The notes: generated by a model not told the origin, from the sequence alone. Counted from the first letter of the stretch, positions 23,625 to 31,716 are shown. The stretch is DNA of 39,921 nt from Nanobdellota archaeon (GCA_021818905.1 JAKASS010000003.1:74445-114365), one strand, 5' to 3'. Program-made: numbers and translations.

Positions 23625-23668
23625 TTTATACACGTGAAGACATCTTATATATAAAGAAATATTTTGAA

Positions 23669-25447
23669 TTATTTTTCTATTCTTAGGTTGTAATCATTCT
23701 TAAGTCTGTTTTGTTCTACAGGGGACGGGGAGTTATCCAGAGGAGAATCGAATCTTCTGTTTCTAGGAAATAATATGAAATCTTTTATGTCATCTTGGCC
23801 TGCAAGCGTGGCTACAAACCTATCAAGACCTATCGCGGCCCCCCCGTGGATTGGCGCCCCGTAAGAAAGTCCTTCGATCATGAAGCCCAATGAATTTTGT
23901 ATCTCGTCTTCTGATAGTCCCATCCTTCTAAACACTTTCATTTGTAACTCTGGGTCGTTTATTCTTATGGATCCTCCCGCTATTTCTATCCCGTTTAGCA
24001 CAAGATCGTAACGCTTGCCCAAGACCTTCTCCGGATCCGATTCCATAAAATGCACTGTGTCTTCGGTAGGCGAGACGAATGGATTGTGAGCTGGTTGCAG
24101 CGCTCCCGTTACCTCATCTTTCTCATATAGCGGAAAACGGTCGACCCAAAGAAATGCATGCTGCGTCTTGAACTTGCCGATCTTTATCCCTACGGCCCTT
24201 CTAAGTTTTGACATGGCGGCTAAGAGTACGTTCTCCGAAGTGTCTGCGCCGATTATTATTACGTCTCCATCGCCCGCTTTGGTTTTCACTAGGATTTCTT
24301 TCTCTACGTTCTTGAAAGCGTCTGATATAGATTCCGGAGAAGAATTTAATTTGGAATCCTTTACATACAACCAGGTAAGCCCCTTTAACCCGAGGTTCTT
24401 CGCTGTTTCGACCAAAGAAAGCATGTAATTTTTGTCTATAGATGAACCATCCTTAGAGAAATCCGCCCGGAATGCTATTGCTTTTACGCCGCCTTTATTT
24501 TCGATTACTCTTTTCAAAATATTGTAATTGCTCTTTGCAGATTCTTCGGTCATGTCAAATATCTTGTATCCAAACCTAAGATCCGGCTTATCATTTCCGT
24601 ATTCGGCTATCGCTACTTTGTAATCCATGCGCTCGAATGGGGTCTTGATATCTTGGTTTAACGTTTCCTTGAACACCTGTCTTACAAGTCTCTCGATAAG
24701 GTCCTGTATATATTTTTCGTCTTTGAATGAAACCTCGAAATCTATCTGTGTGAACTCTAGTTGTCTGTCTTCTCTCGGGTCTTCGTCTCTGAATACCCTT
24801 GCGACCTGGAAATATTTATCCAGACCAGAAACCATGCATAGCTGCTTATAAATCTGCGGTGACTGCGGGAGCGCAAAAAATTTGCCTTTATTTGTCCTGG
24901 ACGGAATCAAAAGCGTCCTAGAGCCACTTACATCGTGCGTGTCTCTGACCAGGTTGGGCGTCTCCAGCTCTAAAAAGCCTTCATCCCAAAAGAATTTTCT
25001 TATCGATTTTGTAACATTATCTCTGAATTCTATGTTTGCTATCATTTTCCTTCGCCTTAGGTCGAGGTACCTGTACTTTAATCTTAAATCTTCCGATGGA
25101 AGAAAGCCTTCTTTTTCTTCTACGATTTCAAACGGGGGGACCTTGGATTTGCCGATTATTTTCAATGATTTGGCTTCGACTTCCACCATGCCCGTCGGCA
25201 TTCCGTTGTTTATAGCATCGCTCTCGCGCTTCCTTACCCTTCCGACTACGTTTACCACGTATTCTCGGCCCAATTGGTCGGCGGCTCCTTTTATAGGCCC
25301 TTCAAAGACTACCTGGATTATGCCATATCTGTCTGCTAAATCTACAAATAGCTTTCCGCCGTGGTCTCTTATGTACCTACACCAGCCGTTCAGCGATATC
25401 TCTTTGCCAGCGTCTTTTTCTCTTAAGGCGCCGCAGTTAGTTTCCAT
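23669..25447 (-). CDS. aspS: Aspartyl-tRNA synthetase, bacterial type with GAD domain
   Basis: 592 residues with start ATG 25447, chosen because an AAATATAAATATAAA box lies about 25 bp upstream. Domains are an OB fold (GWCRYIRDHGGKLFVDLADR), a class II core with YRYLDLRRRKM and FRDEDPREDRQLEFTQIDFEV (motif 2), a GAD insertion (about residues 280-400) and motif 3 with GAAIGLDRFVATLAG. Archaeal AspRS normally lack GAD and have about 430 residues; this one is of bacterial type and suggests transfer from a bacterium. With gatCAB close by, it may be non-discriminating, charging tRNA-Asn with aspartate. That part is inference. Confidence 0.95.
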   Translation of the reverse strand: METNCGALREKDAGKEISLNGWCRYIRDHGGKLFVDLADRYGIIQVVFEGPIKGAADQLGREYVVNVVGRVRKRESDAINNGMPTGMVEVEAKSLKIIGKSKVPPFEIVEEKEGFLPSEDLRLKYRYLDLRRRKMIANIEFRDNVTKSIRKFFWDEGFLELETPNLVRDTHDVSGSRTLLIPSRTNKGKFFALPQSPQIYKQLCMVSGLDKYFQVARVFRDEDPREDRQLEFTQIDFEVSFKDEKYIQDLIERLVRQVFKETLNQDIKTPFERMDYKVAIAEYGNDKPDLRFGYKIFDMTEESAKSNYNILKRVIENKGGVKAIAFRADFSKDGSSIDKNYMLSLVETAKNLGLKGLTWLYVKDSKLNSSPESISDAFKNVEKEILVKTKAGDGDVIIIGADTSENVLLAAMSKLRRAVGIKIGKFKTQHAFLWVDRFPLYEKDEVTGALQPAHNPFVSPTEDTVHFMESDPEKVLGKRYDLVLNGIEIAGGSIRINDPELQMKVFRRMGLSEDEIQNSLGFMIEGLSYGAPIHGGAAIGLDRFVATLAGQDDIKDFILFPRNRRFDSPLDNSPSPVEQNRLKNDYNLRIEK

Positions 25448-25553
25448 AAGACAAAGAGAACCGCTGTTTATATTTATATTTCGGATTTTCCGGCGCCGGT
25501 GTCGCACGGATTAGGCCAAACTCCGTAGTTAAACCGCTTGTATCGACAAAAAG

Positions 25554-25580
25554 TTTATATATGTATGATACATACATATA
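25554..25580 (+). promoter_or_regulatory. TATA box overlapped by 10-bp-arm palindrome
   Basis: Positions 25558-25580 form an inverted repeat with 10-bp arms (tatatgtatg / catacatata) and a 3-bp spacer (ata). It overlaps the TATA-like TTTATATATG (25554-25563), and the ATG of the nucleotidyltransferase follows at 25583. A repressor bound here would block transcription directly. The N-terminal ribbon-helix-helix-like region of the encoded protein is a candidate for it, which would make the pair autoregulated. Confidence 0.7.
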
Positions 25581-25582
25581 AT

Positions 25583-26161
25583 ATGGGAAAATTTAAGCAG
25601 ACATTACTAACGGAGGAGGCGTATTCGCAACTTAAAGAAACGAAAGAACTCCTAAGTAAAATCGAAGGTAAGCGAGTCTCGTTCACGGAAGTCATAAAAC
25701 GCATGGTGAGCAAGCCGCTGGTTATGCTGAAGCTTGACATAGACATAAAAAATTATATAACTGCATTCGTTGACAGGATAAGTCTCAACAGACACACCTT
25801 GGGCGTGGTACTCTTCGGTTCCGTTGCTAAAAGCACATTCACAAGATTTAGCGATATAGATGTCGCGATCGTAACTGATTCTGACTTCTTAGATTATTTG
25901 GACTACCTAAATAAAGAAATAAAAGAAATAGATCACGAACAGGACAAATTAATCAAGGCCGGGCTCTCGCTTTACATAAGTCCGCTTATAATAACCAAAA
26001 AAGACACGCAAAGAATCAACCCGATATATTTTGATGTATTGGACGACGGCATATTATTGTACCAAAGGGAAAATACCATTTCGGACTTCTTCGGGGCTTT
26101 GGCGAAAATAAAGCACAAAAGAATAAATACGGCGGCTGGGCAGATCTTAAAATGGGGATAG
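25583..26161 (+). CDS. MNT-type nucleotidyltransferase antitoxin with RHH-like N-terminus
   Basis: A 192-residue protein when started at ATG 25583, just after the operator; upstream in-frame codons fall inside the promoter. Residues 1-45 (QTLLTEEAYSQLKETKEL, ..., FTEVIKRMVSKP) resemble a ribbon-helix-helix DNA-binding domain. The rest is a minimal nucleotidyltransferase: GSVAKSTFTRFSDIDVAIV (79-97) with G-S and D-x-D. In HEPN/MNT modules the MNT protein neutralises the HEPN toxin, in known cases by adding AMP to it. The downstream HEPN gene overlaps its end by 10 bp, confirming the pair. It is divergent from aspS. Confidence 0.88.
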   Translation: MGKFKQTLLTEEAYSQLKETKELLSKIEGKRVSFTEVIKRMVSKPLVMLKLDIDIKNYITAFVDRISLNRHTLGVVLFGSVAKSTFTRFSDIDVAIVTDSDFLDYLDYLNKEIKEIDHEQDKLIKAGLSLYISPLIITKKDTQRINPIYFDVLDDGILLYQRENTISDFFGALAKIKHKRINTAAGQILKWG

Positions 26162-26571
26162 AAATTTCGAGGGAAGCTATCAAAACTGCGGAAAGCTGGA
26201 TAAAAACTGCTGAAACGATGCTTGATAAGAAAGTCTATAATACCGCTCTGTACAGTGAAGAGATGGCTGTAGAGATAGCATTGAAGGCTGTCATGCTGGC
26301 GATGGAGATCGAGCCGCCTAAAGTCCACAATATAACGGAAATCGTGGAGACGAACGTCCTGAATTCTGACAGGTTCCCCCGTAAATACAAGGAAGAGACA
26401 AGGGAGATGACCAGGTCATTATTGCCAGAGCTTTTACGAAGCAGGCAAATAAGCGGATACACGTTCAATTATAACATAAATCAGAAAGATCTGGAGAAGT
26501 TGGCGATAAAATACTTGGAGGCGGCGCAGACCGCAGTTAAAACGTGCAAAAAGGTTGTCGACTGCCTCTAA
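26152..26571 (+). CDS. HEPN-domain toxin-like protein
   Basis: A 139-residue all-helical protein of the HEPN family, the usual partner of MNT antitoxins. Helix 1 is EISREAIKTAESWIKTAETMLDKK, helix 2 YNTALYSEEMAVEIALKAVMLAM, followed by a HNITEIVE turn and a closing helix rich in Leu and Ala. The R-x4-6-H RNase motif of DUF86-type HEPN toxins is not evident, so it may be a non-nucleolytic or binding form (COG2250-like). Overlapping genes mean coupled translation. It converges with gatB, leaving 26 bp. Confidence 0.85.
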   Translation: MGIEISREAIKTAESWIKTAETMLDKKVYNTALYSEEMAVEIALKAVMLAMEIEPPKVHNITEIVETNVLNSDRFPRKYKEETREMTRSLLPELLRSRQISGYTFNYNINQKDLEKLAIKYLEAAQTAVKTCKKVVDCL

Positions 26572-26597
26572 AAACCTATAAATTATATTCAACCGGA

Positions 26598-27878
26598 TCA
26601 AAGTTTATTGATCACGCCCTCTACCCTTGCGGCGGCGTCCCTTGGCTGTATTCCGTATTTCTTTGATATAGTCCCGACTATGAAGTTTACAACGTTTTTG
26701 TTCTTCTTGTATTTTTCCACTATAGTTTTATCCGAGTTTAGCATTTCGCGTATCGTCTCGTCTATCTGCGGCTCAGAGAATTTCTTTATCTCTACTTTAT
26801 CGCCCGCTTTTATCTTTTTAAGAACGTCCCTGGTTATGTCTATCTTCTGATCCGTTAAACCCAGTATCTCTTTGAAAACGCCGCTATTTGCCGGTTCTCC
26901 AAATCTTTTCATTATCTCCAAAGAAGCTATTATAGTTTTGAAATCAAATTCTTCTTCAAACTCGTTAATGAGGTTAAGGGCACCAGTATCAAAAGCTATA
27001 AGCTCAAGTATAGTGCTGTAATTTGCCTTATGCTTGACTGCCAGCCCCATTGCTATTTTTGTCGGTATCCGCATAGCATTTTCAGAAAGATTTTTTGTAT
27101 CATAAACGGTAAGATCTGGTTCGTAAATGAAACCGTATTCCTCTTCGCTTTCTTTTTTACGAGAGGTCTTCGTCGTGCCTGAGGCTGCGTCGAAAGACCT
27201 TGTTTCTTTCTCGGGAACGCCACCTTTTTTAATTATCGCGCCTTGTCTTGTGATCTCATATTGTGCCGCGGCTATTAGATTCTTTATCCCGGTGACGTTT
27301 TTTATTTCGACTCTTTCCTCCGCTAATGATATGTTAAGATCCGTCTTTACCTCTTGATTTACATCGACTCCTTGGTAATGAAGTATGGTCCTTAAAGTAA
27401 ACACCATCTCTCTAAGCTCCTCTTCAGTTGTTATGTCGGGCTCTGTGACTATTTCGACTAAAGGGATGCCGGAGCGATTAAAGTCTAGCAGAGTATAGCC
27501 TTCTTCTCTTATTATCCGCGCCGGATCTTCTTCTATCTGTATTCTCCTTATCCCGACCCTTTTTTTCTCCAATTCTAGGAATCCGTCGCTCCCTATCGAT
27601 TCGGAAAGCTGTGTTATCTGAAAAGACTTCGGCAGGTCGGGATAGAAATAAACTTTTCTTATGAAAGAAATATCTTCCCTTACCCTGCAGTTAAGCGCTA
27701 TCGCGATGGATTTAGCTACCCTGACCGCTTCCTCGTTTAGGACCGGCCTTGAGCCGGGAAAACCGACACATATCGGGCATATTTGTGAGTTTGGTTCCCT
27801 TGTTTCGCTTGTAGAGTCGCTGCAGAACAGTTTTGTTTTGGTCGGAAGTGCAACGTGAACTTCTAGTCCTATCTTCAT
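26598..27878 (-). CDS. gatB: Asp/Glu-tRNA amidotransferase subunit B
   Basis: A 426-residue GatB. The N-terminal start MKIGLEVHVAL, zinc-type cysteines FCSDS and CPICVGFPG (19 to 40), LDFNRSGIPLVEIVTEP (about 147-163) and DVNQEVKTDLNISL are the kinase-like and tRNA-handling core. The C-terminus carries the YqeY-like tail ending RDAAARVEGVINKL. GatB phosphorylates misacylated Asp- or Glu-tRNA before amidation. It is about 50 residues shorter than common bacterial GatB, mostly in the middle of the helical region. The gene overlaps gatA by four bases and ends the gatCAB operon. Confidence 0.95.
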   Translation of the reverse strand: MKIGLEVHVALPTKTKLFCSDSTSETREPNSQICPICVGFPGSRPVLNEEAVRVAKSIAIALNCRVREDISFIRKVYFYPDLPKSFQITQLSESIGSDGFLELEKKRVGIRRIQIEEDPARIIREEGYTLLDFNRSGIPLVEIVTEPDITTEEELREMVFTLRTILHYQGVDVNQEVKTDLNISLAEERVEIKNVTGIKNLIAAAQYEITRQGAIIKKGGVPEKETRSFDAASGTTKTSRKKESEEEYGFIYEPDLTVYDTKNLSENAMRIPTKIAMGLAVKHKANYSTILELIAFDTGALNLINEFEEEFDFKTIIASLEIMKRFGEPANSGVFKEILGLTDQKIDITRDVLKKIKAGDKVEIKKFSEPQIDETIREMLNSDKTIVEKYKKNKNVVNFIVGTISKKYGIQPRDAAARVEGVINKL

Positions 27879-29224
27879 ATGGCACCGATATTATATTTGA
27901 ATCTGTATTTGAATTTCCCTTCCCAATTTTCGACAAAAGATATGGGCGCATAGTCGTTGAAGTGGTCGCCAACTATCTGCGCGCCAATCGGCATGTCGTC
28001 AATATACTCATACGGAAAAGAAACGTGGGGGAAACCGCATAGATTCGGCGGGATAGTCAACATATCCAAAGCATAAGTTTGCACGGGCGAAAGCTTTTCT
28101 ACCTCGGATATTTTAGGCGTGGTTATCGACATAGTAGGAGATATTATGAGACTTTCCCTAAGAATCCTGCGCATCTTTTCGCCAAGCATCGCTCTTACCT
28201 TCAATGCCTTGACATAATACCTGTTCTTGACGCTTGCCCCCCTAACGAACGTCCCTAATATTATCCTTCTCTTGGCTTCCGAACCAAATTGCATCCTGGC
28301 TTCTGTAAAGAAATCGTTATATCTTTTTGAAAAGTCTCCCACCTTAAAACCATATTTGAAGCCAGTATACCTGGCAAGATTCGTCGAGGCCTCCGCGGTG
28401 GATATGATATAATAAGCCGGTATGGCCGCTTCTATGTCTTTCAAATCAACATAGTTTATCTTATAATCCATCGACTTGAGCTTTTCCAAAAGCTTATCAA
28501 ACGCGGACCTTACTTTGTCGTCCAGACCGTTCATAAGCTGGTTTATCACCGAAAACTGTATTTTTGGTTCGTCTCTCAACCTTGCATCAAGAGAAGTCGT
28601 GTCTTTTTCGTCCCTACCAACAGACATGTTTAATACTTTTCTTATATCTGCCGCCGATCTTGCCATAAAACCTATCTTGTCCAGAGAATTTGCATAATCT
28701 ATAAGACCATTCCTTGATACGACCCCATAGGTGGGTGTAAATCCGACGACGCCGCAGAACGCTGCGGGTGCGGATATAGAACCGCCCGTGGACTCTGCCA
28801 CCGCCACATGATATTTTAAGATAGAGGTCGCCACTGCCGCTCCGCTACTCGAGCCGCCCGCGACGTAATCGACATTAAAAGGATTTCTAGCCGGGGTCTC
28901 GCAATTTATGCCAAAACTCCCGAAGCCGAATTCGTCCATGTTTGTTTTGCCTAAAAATGCGAAGCCCTGTCTCTGCAATCTTTCCACAACTGTCGCGTTA
29001 AACGGTGGCTTGTAAGTCTTTAGTATTTTTGATGATGCTGTGCTTTCGACTCCCCTTACACAAATATTGTCCTTCACGCTGAAAGGAAAACCATCTCGCA
29101 AGTCTTCATTAAGATTGTTAAATACGTGTAACTCTCTATTTTTTCCTTTAAGCTCTTCTAAAAGTTTCTGGTAATAGTCCTTGGGTTTGTCTTTTGACTC
29201 AAATTCTGAAATATAACTTTTCAT
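27875..29224 (-). CDS. gatA: Asp/Glu-tRNA amidotransferase subunit A
   Basis: A 449-residue amidase-signature protein. The catalytic triad is visible: Lys in PFSVKDNICVRG (about residue 50), the Gly/Ser-rich loop AGGSSSGAAVATS (about 124-136), and nucleophile Ser in ESTGGSISAPAAF (about 146-158). It liberates ammonia from glutamine for use on GatB-bound tRNA. The N-terminus is rather short compared with bacterial GatA (about 480 residues). It overlaps gatC and gatB by four bases each, as expected for equal subunit amounts. Its first 50 codons are copied, fused to the end of glnA, at 31205-31447. Confidence 0.96.
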   Translation of the reverse strand: MKSYISEFESKDKPKDYYQKLLEELKGKNRELHVFNNLNEDLRDGFPFSVKDNICVRGVESTASSKILKTYKPPFNATVVERLQRQGFAFLGKTNMDEFGFGSFGINCETPARNPFNVDYVAGGSSSGAAVATSILKYHVAVAESTGGSISAPAAFCGVVGFTPTYGVVSRNGLIDYANSLDKIGFMARSAADIRKVLNMSVGRDEKDTTSLDARLRDEPKIQFSVINQLMNGLDDKVRSAFDKLLEKLKSMDYKINYVDLKDIEAAIPAYYIISTAEASTNLARYTGFKYGFKVGDFSKRYNDFFTEARMQFGSEAKRRIILGTFVRGASVKNRYYVKALKVRAMLGEKMRRILRESLIISPTMSITTPKISEVEKLSPVQTYALDMLTIPPNLCGFPHVSFPYEYIDDMPIGAQIVGDHFNDYAPISFVENWEGKFKYRFKYNIGAI

Positions 29225-29493
29225 ACTTCTGGTCCTACGACGTACAGGCGATGGGTCTTTGTGTTGTCCAAAAGCTCTTTCTTTTCCTTAAATTCCTTAG
29301 GAATGTCCTTTCTCATGATGCCTGGTATCTCTACTGGATGGTAAGCAGGTTCTACATTTCCGCATTCTACACCGTCGAGTTTATTAAAATAGTTTATAAC
29401 TTCCTCTAAGTCATTCTTTATTGTTTCTGATTCCGTTTCTGTAAGGCCGATCCTTGCGGTTTCTAGCAAAGATTTGAATTCCCGATCATCCAT
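29221..29493 (-). CDS. gatC: Asp/Glu-tRNA amidotransferase subunit C
   Basis: A 90-residue GatC, the small helper that links GatA and GatB. The family pattern is visible: LLETARIGLTETESETIKNDLEEVINYFNKLDG, then an acidic segment and the C-terminal MRKDIPKEFKEKKELLDN that wraps the partner subunits. It opens the gatCAB operon and overlaps gatA by four bases. A divergent second copy with 21 substitutions occurs at 31444-31716. Start at ATG 29493; an AT-rich TTATAAGGAT lies about 25 bp upstream on the coding strand. Confidence 0.93.
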   Translation of the reverse strand: MDDREFKSLLETARIGLTETESETIKNDLEEVINYFNKLDGVECGNVEPAYHPVEIPGIMRKDIPKEFKEKKELLDNTKTHRLYVVGPEV

Positions 29494-29571
29494 AAATTAG
29501 AAACTAGTTTTATCCTTATAACCATTAATCTGATTATTTGACGGTAGGTTTAGCCGTTTCAGAATTTAAAT

Positions 29572-29717
29572 GAAGAGAACGCTGAGAGGCCGAGGGCTGC
29601 TAAATAGTGCGGCCGTCTTTATCCCGACGTTTAAACGTCAAGGAGCCACTTCCACAATGGGATGAACCTTATCTTCTTGCCTTTTACCTTTTCCTCGGCT
29701 TCGTAGTCCCAGGTTAT
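29572..29717 (-). repeat. 146-bp repeat at the 3' end of ATPase genes 1 and 3
   Basis: The last codons of ATPase gene 1 (WDYEAEEKVKGKKIRF to WLLDV) and about 60 bp of its downstream flank match 33169-33314 at the end of ATPase gene 3. Both stretches are 146 bp. The downstream part can fold: in copy 3, GCCGG and CCGGC surround GATAAAA, and copy 1 can form a similar, weaker stem. It may be a shared 3'-end or terminator element, or just the limit of a gene duplication. Confidence 0.75.
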
Positions 29718-30947
29718 GACATGACCGATATCTAACTTATAAAAATCCATTGCGGCAAGGAGAGCGCTTTTTTCTCTCTCTTTTGTAGGGCTATCCGAAA
29801 CCGTGTATGCACATTGTATCAGTTTTTCTACTTTATTCCCGTCAGTCACGACAAAATCGACTTCTTTCCCGCTTAGATCTTTCCAAAATCCTACGGTAAT
29901 CGTAGCTTTTTCCTCCTTTCTTCTTAATAATTCTATATAAACTAAATTTTCTAATAGCCTGCCTTTTTGCATGTCGGAATTGAAAAGCGTCGCCATCCCG
30001 GTGTCGACAATGTATAATTTTTTGTGGGTCTGGGGCCTCTTTTTTATGCTTCTGGAGTAAGGGAATAATTGATAGAGTAAAAACACTTCCTGTGCGTATT
30101 TTATAAAGCTATTTATCGTCTTCTTACTTGCGTTCACGTCGATAGTCTTGAAAAAATTGTTTATTTTTGTGACGCTGAATTGCTGAGAAAAGCTCCCTAT
30201 CGAATAGCGGATAGTCTTGTCGAGGAGGTCTACGTCTCTTATCTTGAACCTCTTTATTATGTCTCTAAAAAATATCGCATTGTAGTATTCAGAGAGGATC
30301 TTTATCTTTTTATTTACGTCCTCCTCCTCGGATACTTCGGGGAACCCGCCGTACACTAGATATTCATCTAAAAGCCCGAGTATGGCCGCTAGTTTTTTCT
30401 GTGAATATATCGTCGTTTTATCGAGTGCGAAAGCTTTCGCTAGAATGAACTCCCGAAATGAAAAGGGGTAGACTATGTAAGTCAAGTTTCTGCCGCTAAG
30501 CGAGGTGGATATTTCCGCACTTAAGAACTTAGAACTTGAGCCCGTAACGAATATATTATATTTTCCGCTATCATACATCCGCCTTATCCACTTCTCCCAG
30601 CCGTCCACGTTTTGTATCTCGTCGACGAACAGCCATATCTTGTCTTTTTTGGCTCCATACAACTCATAATACGCGCCGGTCAAGTCTTCGAGGTCGCCTG
30701 CAGATATACTTCCAAGCCTCTCATCCTCAAAATTTATATAGATTATCGATTTTTTGTCTATGTTTTCATTTACGATTAGATCATTTATTGTCGAGAACAG
30801 CAGGTAGGTTTTACCAGAGCGTCTCACTCCCGTTACCACCACGATTTTCTTGCCGCTTACATCTAGTTTTAATTCCCTGCCGATCATTTCGGGTAGTTTT
30901 CTCTCCGACCATTCTACCAAAAGCTTCTTGAAGATTTCCTTTTTCAT
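29631..30947 (-). CDS. AAA ATPase 1 (AAA_14/DUF4143 family)
   Basis: A 438-residue protein. Walker A GVRRSGKT (40-47), Walker B WLFVDEIQNVDGW (about 111-123), sensor FVTGSSSKFLSAEISTSLSGR and the FSFREFI motif are typical of the archaeal/bacterial COG1373 family (AAA_14 plus C-terminal DUF4143). A winged-helix-like middle part is followed by a nuclease-like end with FWKDLSGKEVDFVV. Function in the family is unknown. I use ATG 30947, because an operator and TATA box lie immediately upstream and inside the longer ORF beginning at 31025. It shares its C-terminus and 3' flank with ATPase 3. Confidence 0.88.
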   Translation of the reverse strand: MKKEIFKKLLVEWSERKLPEMIGRELKLDVSGKKIVVVTGVRRSGKTYLLFSTINDLIVNENIDKKSIIYINFEDERLGSISAGDLEDLTGAYYELYGAKKDKIWLFVDEIQNVDGWEKWIRRMYDSGKYNIFVTGSSSKFLSAEISTSLSGRNLTYIVYPFSFREFILAKAFALDKTTIYSQKKLAAILGLLDEYLVYGGFPEVSEEEDVNKKIKILSEYYNAIFFRDIIKRFKIRDVDLLDKTIRYSIGSFSQQFSVTKINNFFKTIDVNASKKTINSFIKYAQEVFLLYQLFPYSRSIKKRPQTHKKLYIVDTGMATLFNSDMQKGRLLENLVYIELLRRKEEKATITVGFWKDLSGKEVDFVVTDGNKVEKLIQCAYTVSDSPTKEREKSALLAAMDFYKLDIGHVITWDYEAEEKVKGKKIRFIPLWKWLLDV

Positions 30948-30996
30948 GTTTTCTATAGGAAACGTAAATATATAAATCTTGTTTCTTATAAGAAAC
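30948..30996 (-). promoter_or_regulatory. ATPase 1 promoter: two palindromes 33 bp apart around a TATA box
   Basis: A perfect 16-bp palindrome, GTTTCTTATAAGAAAC (30981-30996), and an imperfect copy, GTTTTCTATAGGAAAC (30948-30963, one mismatch), have centres exactly 33 bp apart. Each is followed on the plus strand by GTAA. A TATA-like element (30965-30977) is centred between them, about 25 bp from the ATG at 30947. The proximal palindrome abuts the start codon, so bound protein would clamp both sides of the TATA box. Confidence 0.8.
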
Positions 30997-31204
30997 GTAA
31001 TTATGGCGATGATTTGACCGGTCAAGGCGACGTCGATCGGACATCTGTCGCTACACTGCTGTTATCGTCGCCTGGATGGTCGTAATGGCTTGGGTACCTT
31101 TAGAGCAAGCGGACCTGCCCATATGTCGTCATTTACTCCAAGGCTGACTGAAATCTGTTGATCGTGCTTTGAATCAAGTATCTGACGATGATAATAAGTT
31201 TAGT
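30997..31204. other. Spacer without identified gene
   Basis: About 200 bp between the ATPase 1 promoter and the hybrid pseudogene. Base composition is more GC-rich than the surrounding coding DNA. Short frames are open on both strands but none has a recognisable product or promoter. The last 15-20 bp before 31204 may still be remnant of the DNA downstream of glnA. It could be a decayed insertion; I see no terminal inverted repeats. Confidence 0.4.
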
Positions 31205-31447
31205 TTATATGGAACCGTAAACAGAAAATTCGATCGGATTGGGATAACTTCCTATTTTCTTTGCCTCTGCGCGTTTTAGTCCTAGATAGGTATCTATTAC
31301 GCTGAATGGAAAACCTTCGTGTAACTCTTCATTAAAATTGTTGAAAGCGTGGAGCTCTTTGTTCTTTTCCCTAAGTTCTTCTAAAAGCTTCTGATAATAA
31401 TCCTTTGGCTTCTATTTTGCCTCGAATTCGGATATTAGACTTTTCAT
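31205..31447 (-). pseudogene. In-frame gatA'-glnA' hybrid pseudogene with one internal TAG
   Basis: 81 codons on the minus strand. Codons 1-50 match gatA (MKSLISEFEAK, then KPKDYYQKLLEEL, FNNFNEELHEGFPFSV). Codons about 46-80 match the end of glnA (FPFSVIDTYLGLKRAEAKKIGSYPN to VYGSI and TAA). The frame is kept across the junction. The only disruption is a TAG at codon 12, where gatA has Asp. The junction lies where both parents share TTTTCCTnTCAGCGT. ATG overlaps the gatC' stop as in the true operon. It is best read as the product of a deletion of about 6.8 kb in a duplicated copy. Confidence 0.9.
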
Positions 31448-31716
31448 ACTTCCGGCCCGATGACATAGGAACGATGGGTCTTTGTGTTGTCTAAAAGTCT
31501 TTTCTTCTCTTTGAAATCTTCTGGCGTGTCTTCCCTCATCATGCCGGATATCTCCACGGAGTGATAGGCGGGTCCTACGTTCCCGCATTCGATATCGTCC
31601 AATCTGTTAAAATAGACTATGACCTCCTCTAGGTCTTTCTTTATCTCTTCTGATTCGGCTTCCGTAAGGCTTATCCTCGCGGTTTCCAGCAACGATTTAA
31701 ATTCTTTATCGTGCAT
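31444..31716 (-). CDS. Second GatC copy (gatC')
   Basis: 90 residues, uninterrupted, 69 of 90 identical to GatC at 29221. All helix and tail landmarks are retained: LLETARISLTEAESEEIKKDLEEV, the ECGNV segment and EKKRLLDNTKTHRSYV. Most changes are surface residues, such as G16S, T20A, T24E, N34V, E48G and E73R. It now lies 14 bp downstream of ATPase 2 and so may be transcribed with it, while its own gatA is a pseudogene. It could still compete for GatA/GatB, or be on the way to loss. No bound partner can be identified from sequence. Confidence 0.85.
   Translation of the reverse strand: MHDKEFKSLLETARISLTEAESEEIKKDLEEVIVYFNRLDDIECGNVGPAYHSVEISGMMREDTPEDFKEKKRLLDNTKTHRSYVIGPEV

Noticed and set aside
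31025-31025. Long start of ATPase 1 at 31025 (464 codons)
   Set aside because: The added codons span two operator palindromes and the TATA box; ATG 30947 is placed correctly for a leaderless mRNA. The same argument removes the long start of ATPase 2 at 33098.
31030-31180. Short open frames in the spacer upstream of ATPase 1 that might be a transposase remnant
   Set aside because: No transposase motif, no terminal inverted repeats or target duplication seen; left as an unassigned spacer.
31411-31413. TAG in the gatA-glnA hybrid read as an amino acid (pyrrolysine-type decoding)
   Set aside because: No pyl genes are visible, the fused product would have no complete domain, and the copy has already lost most of both genes.
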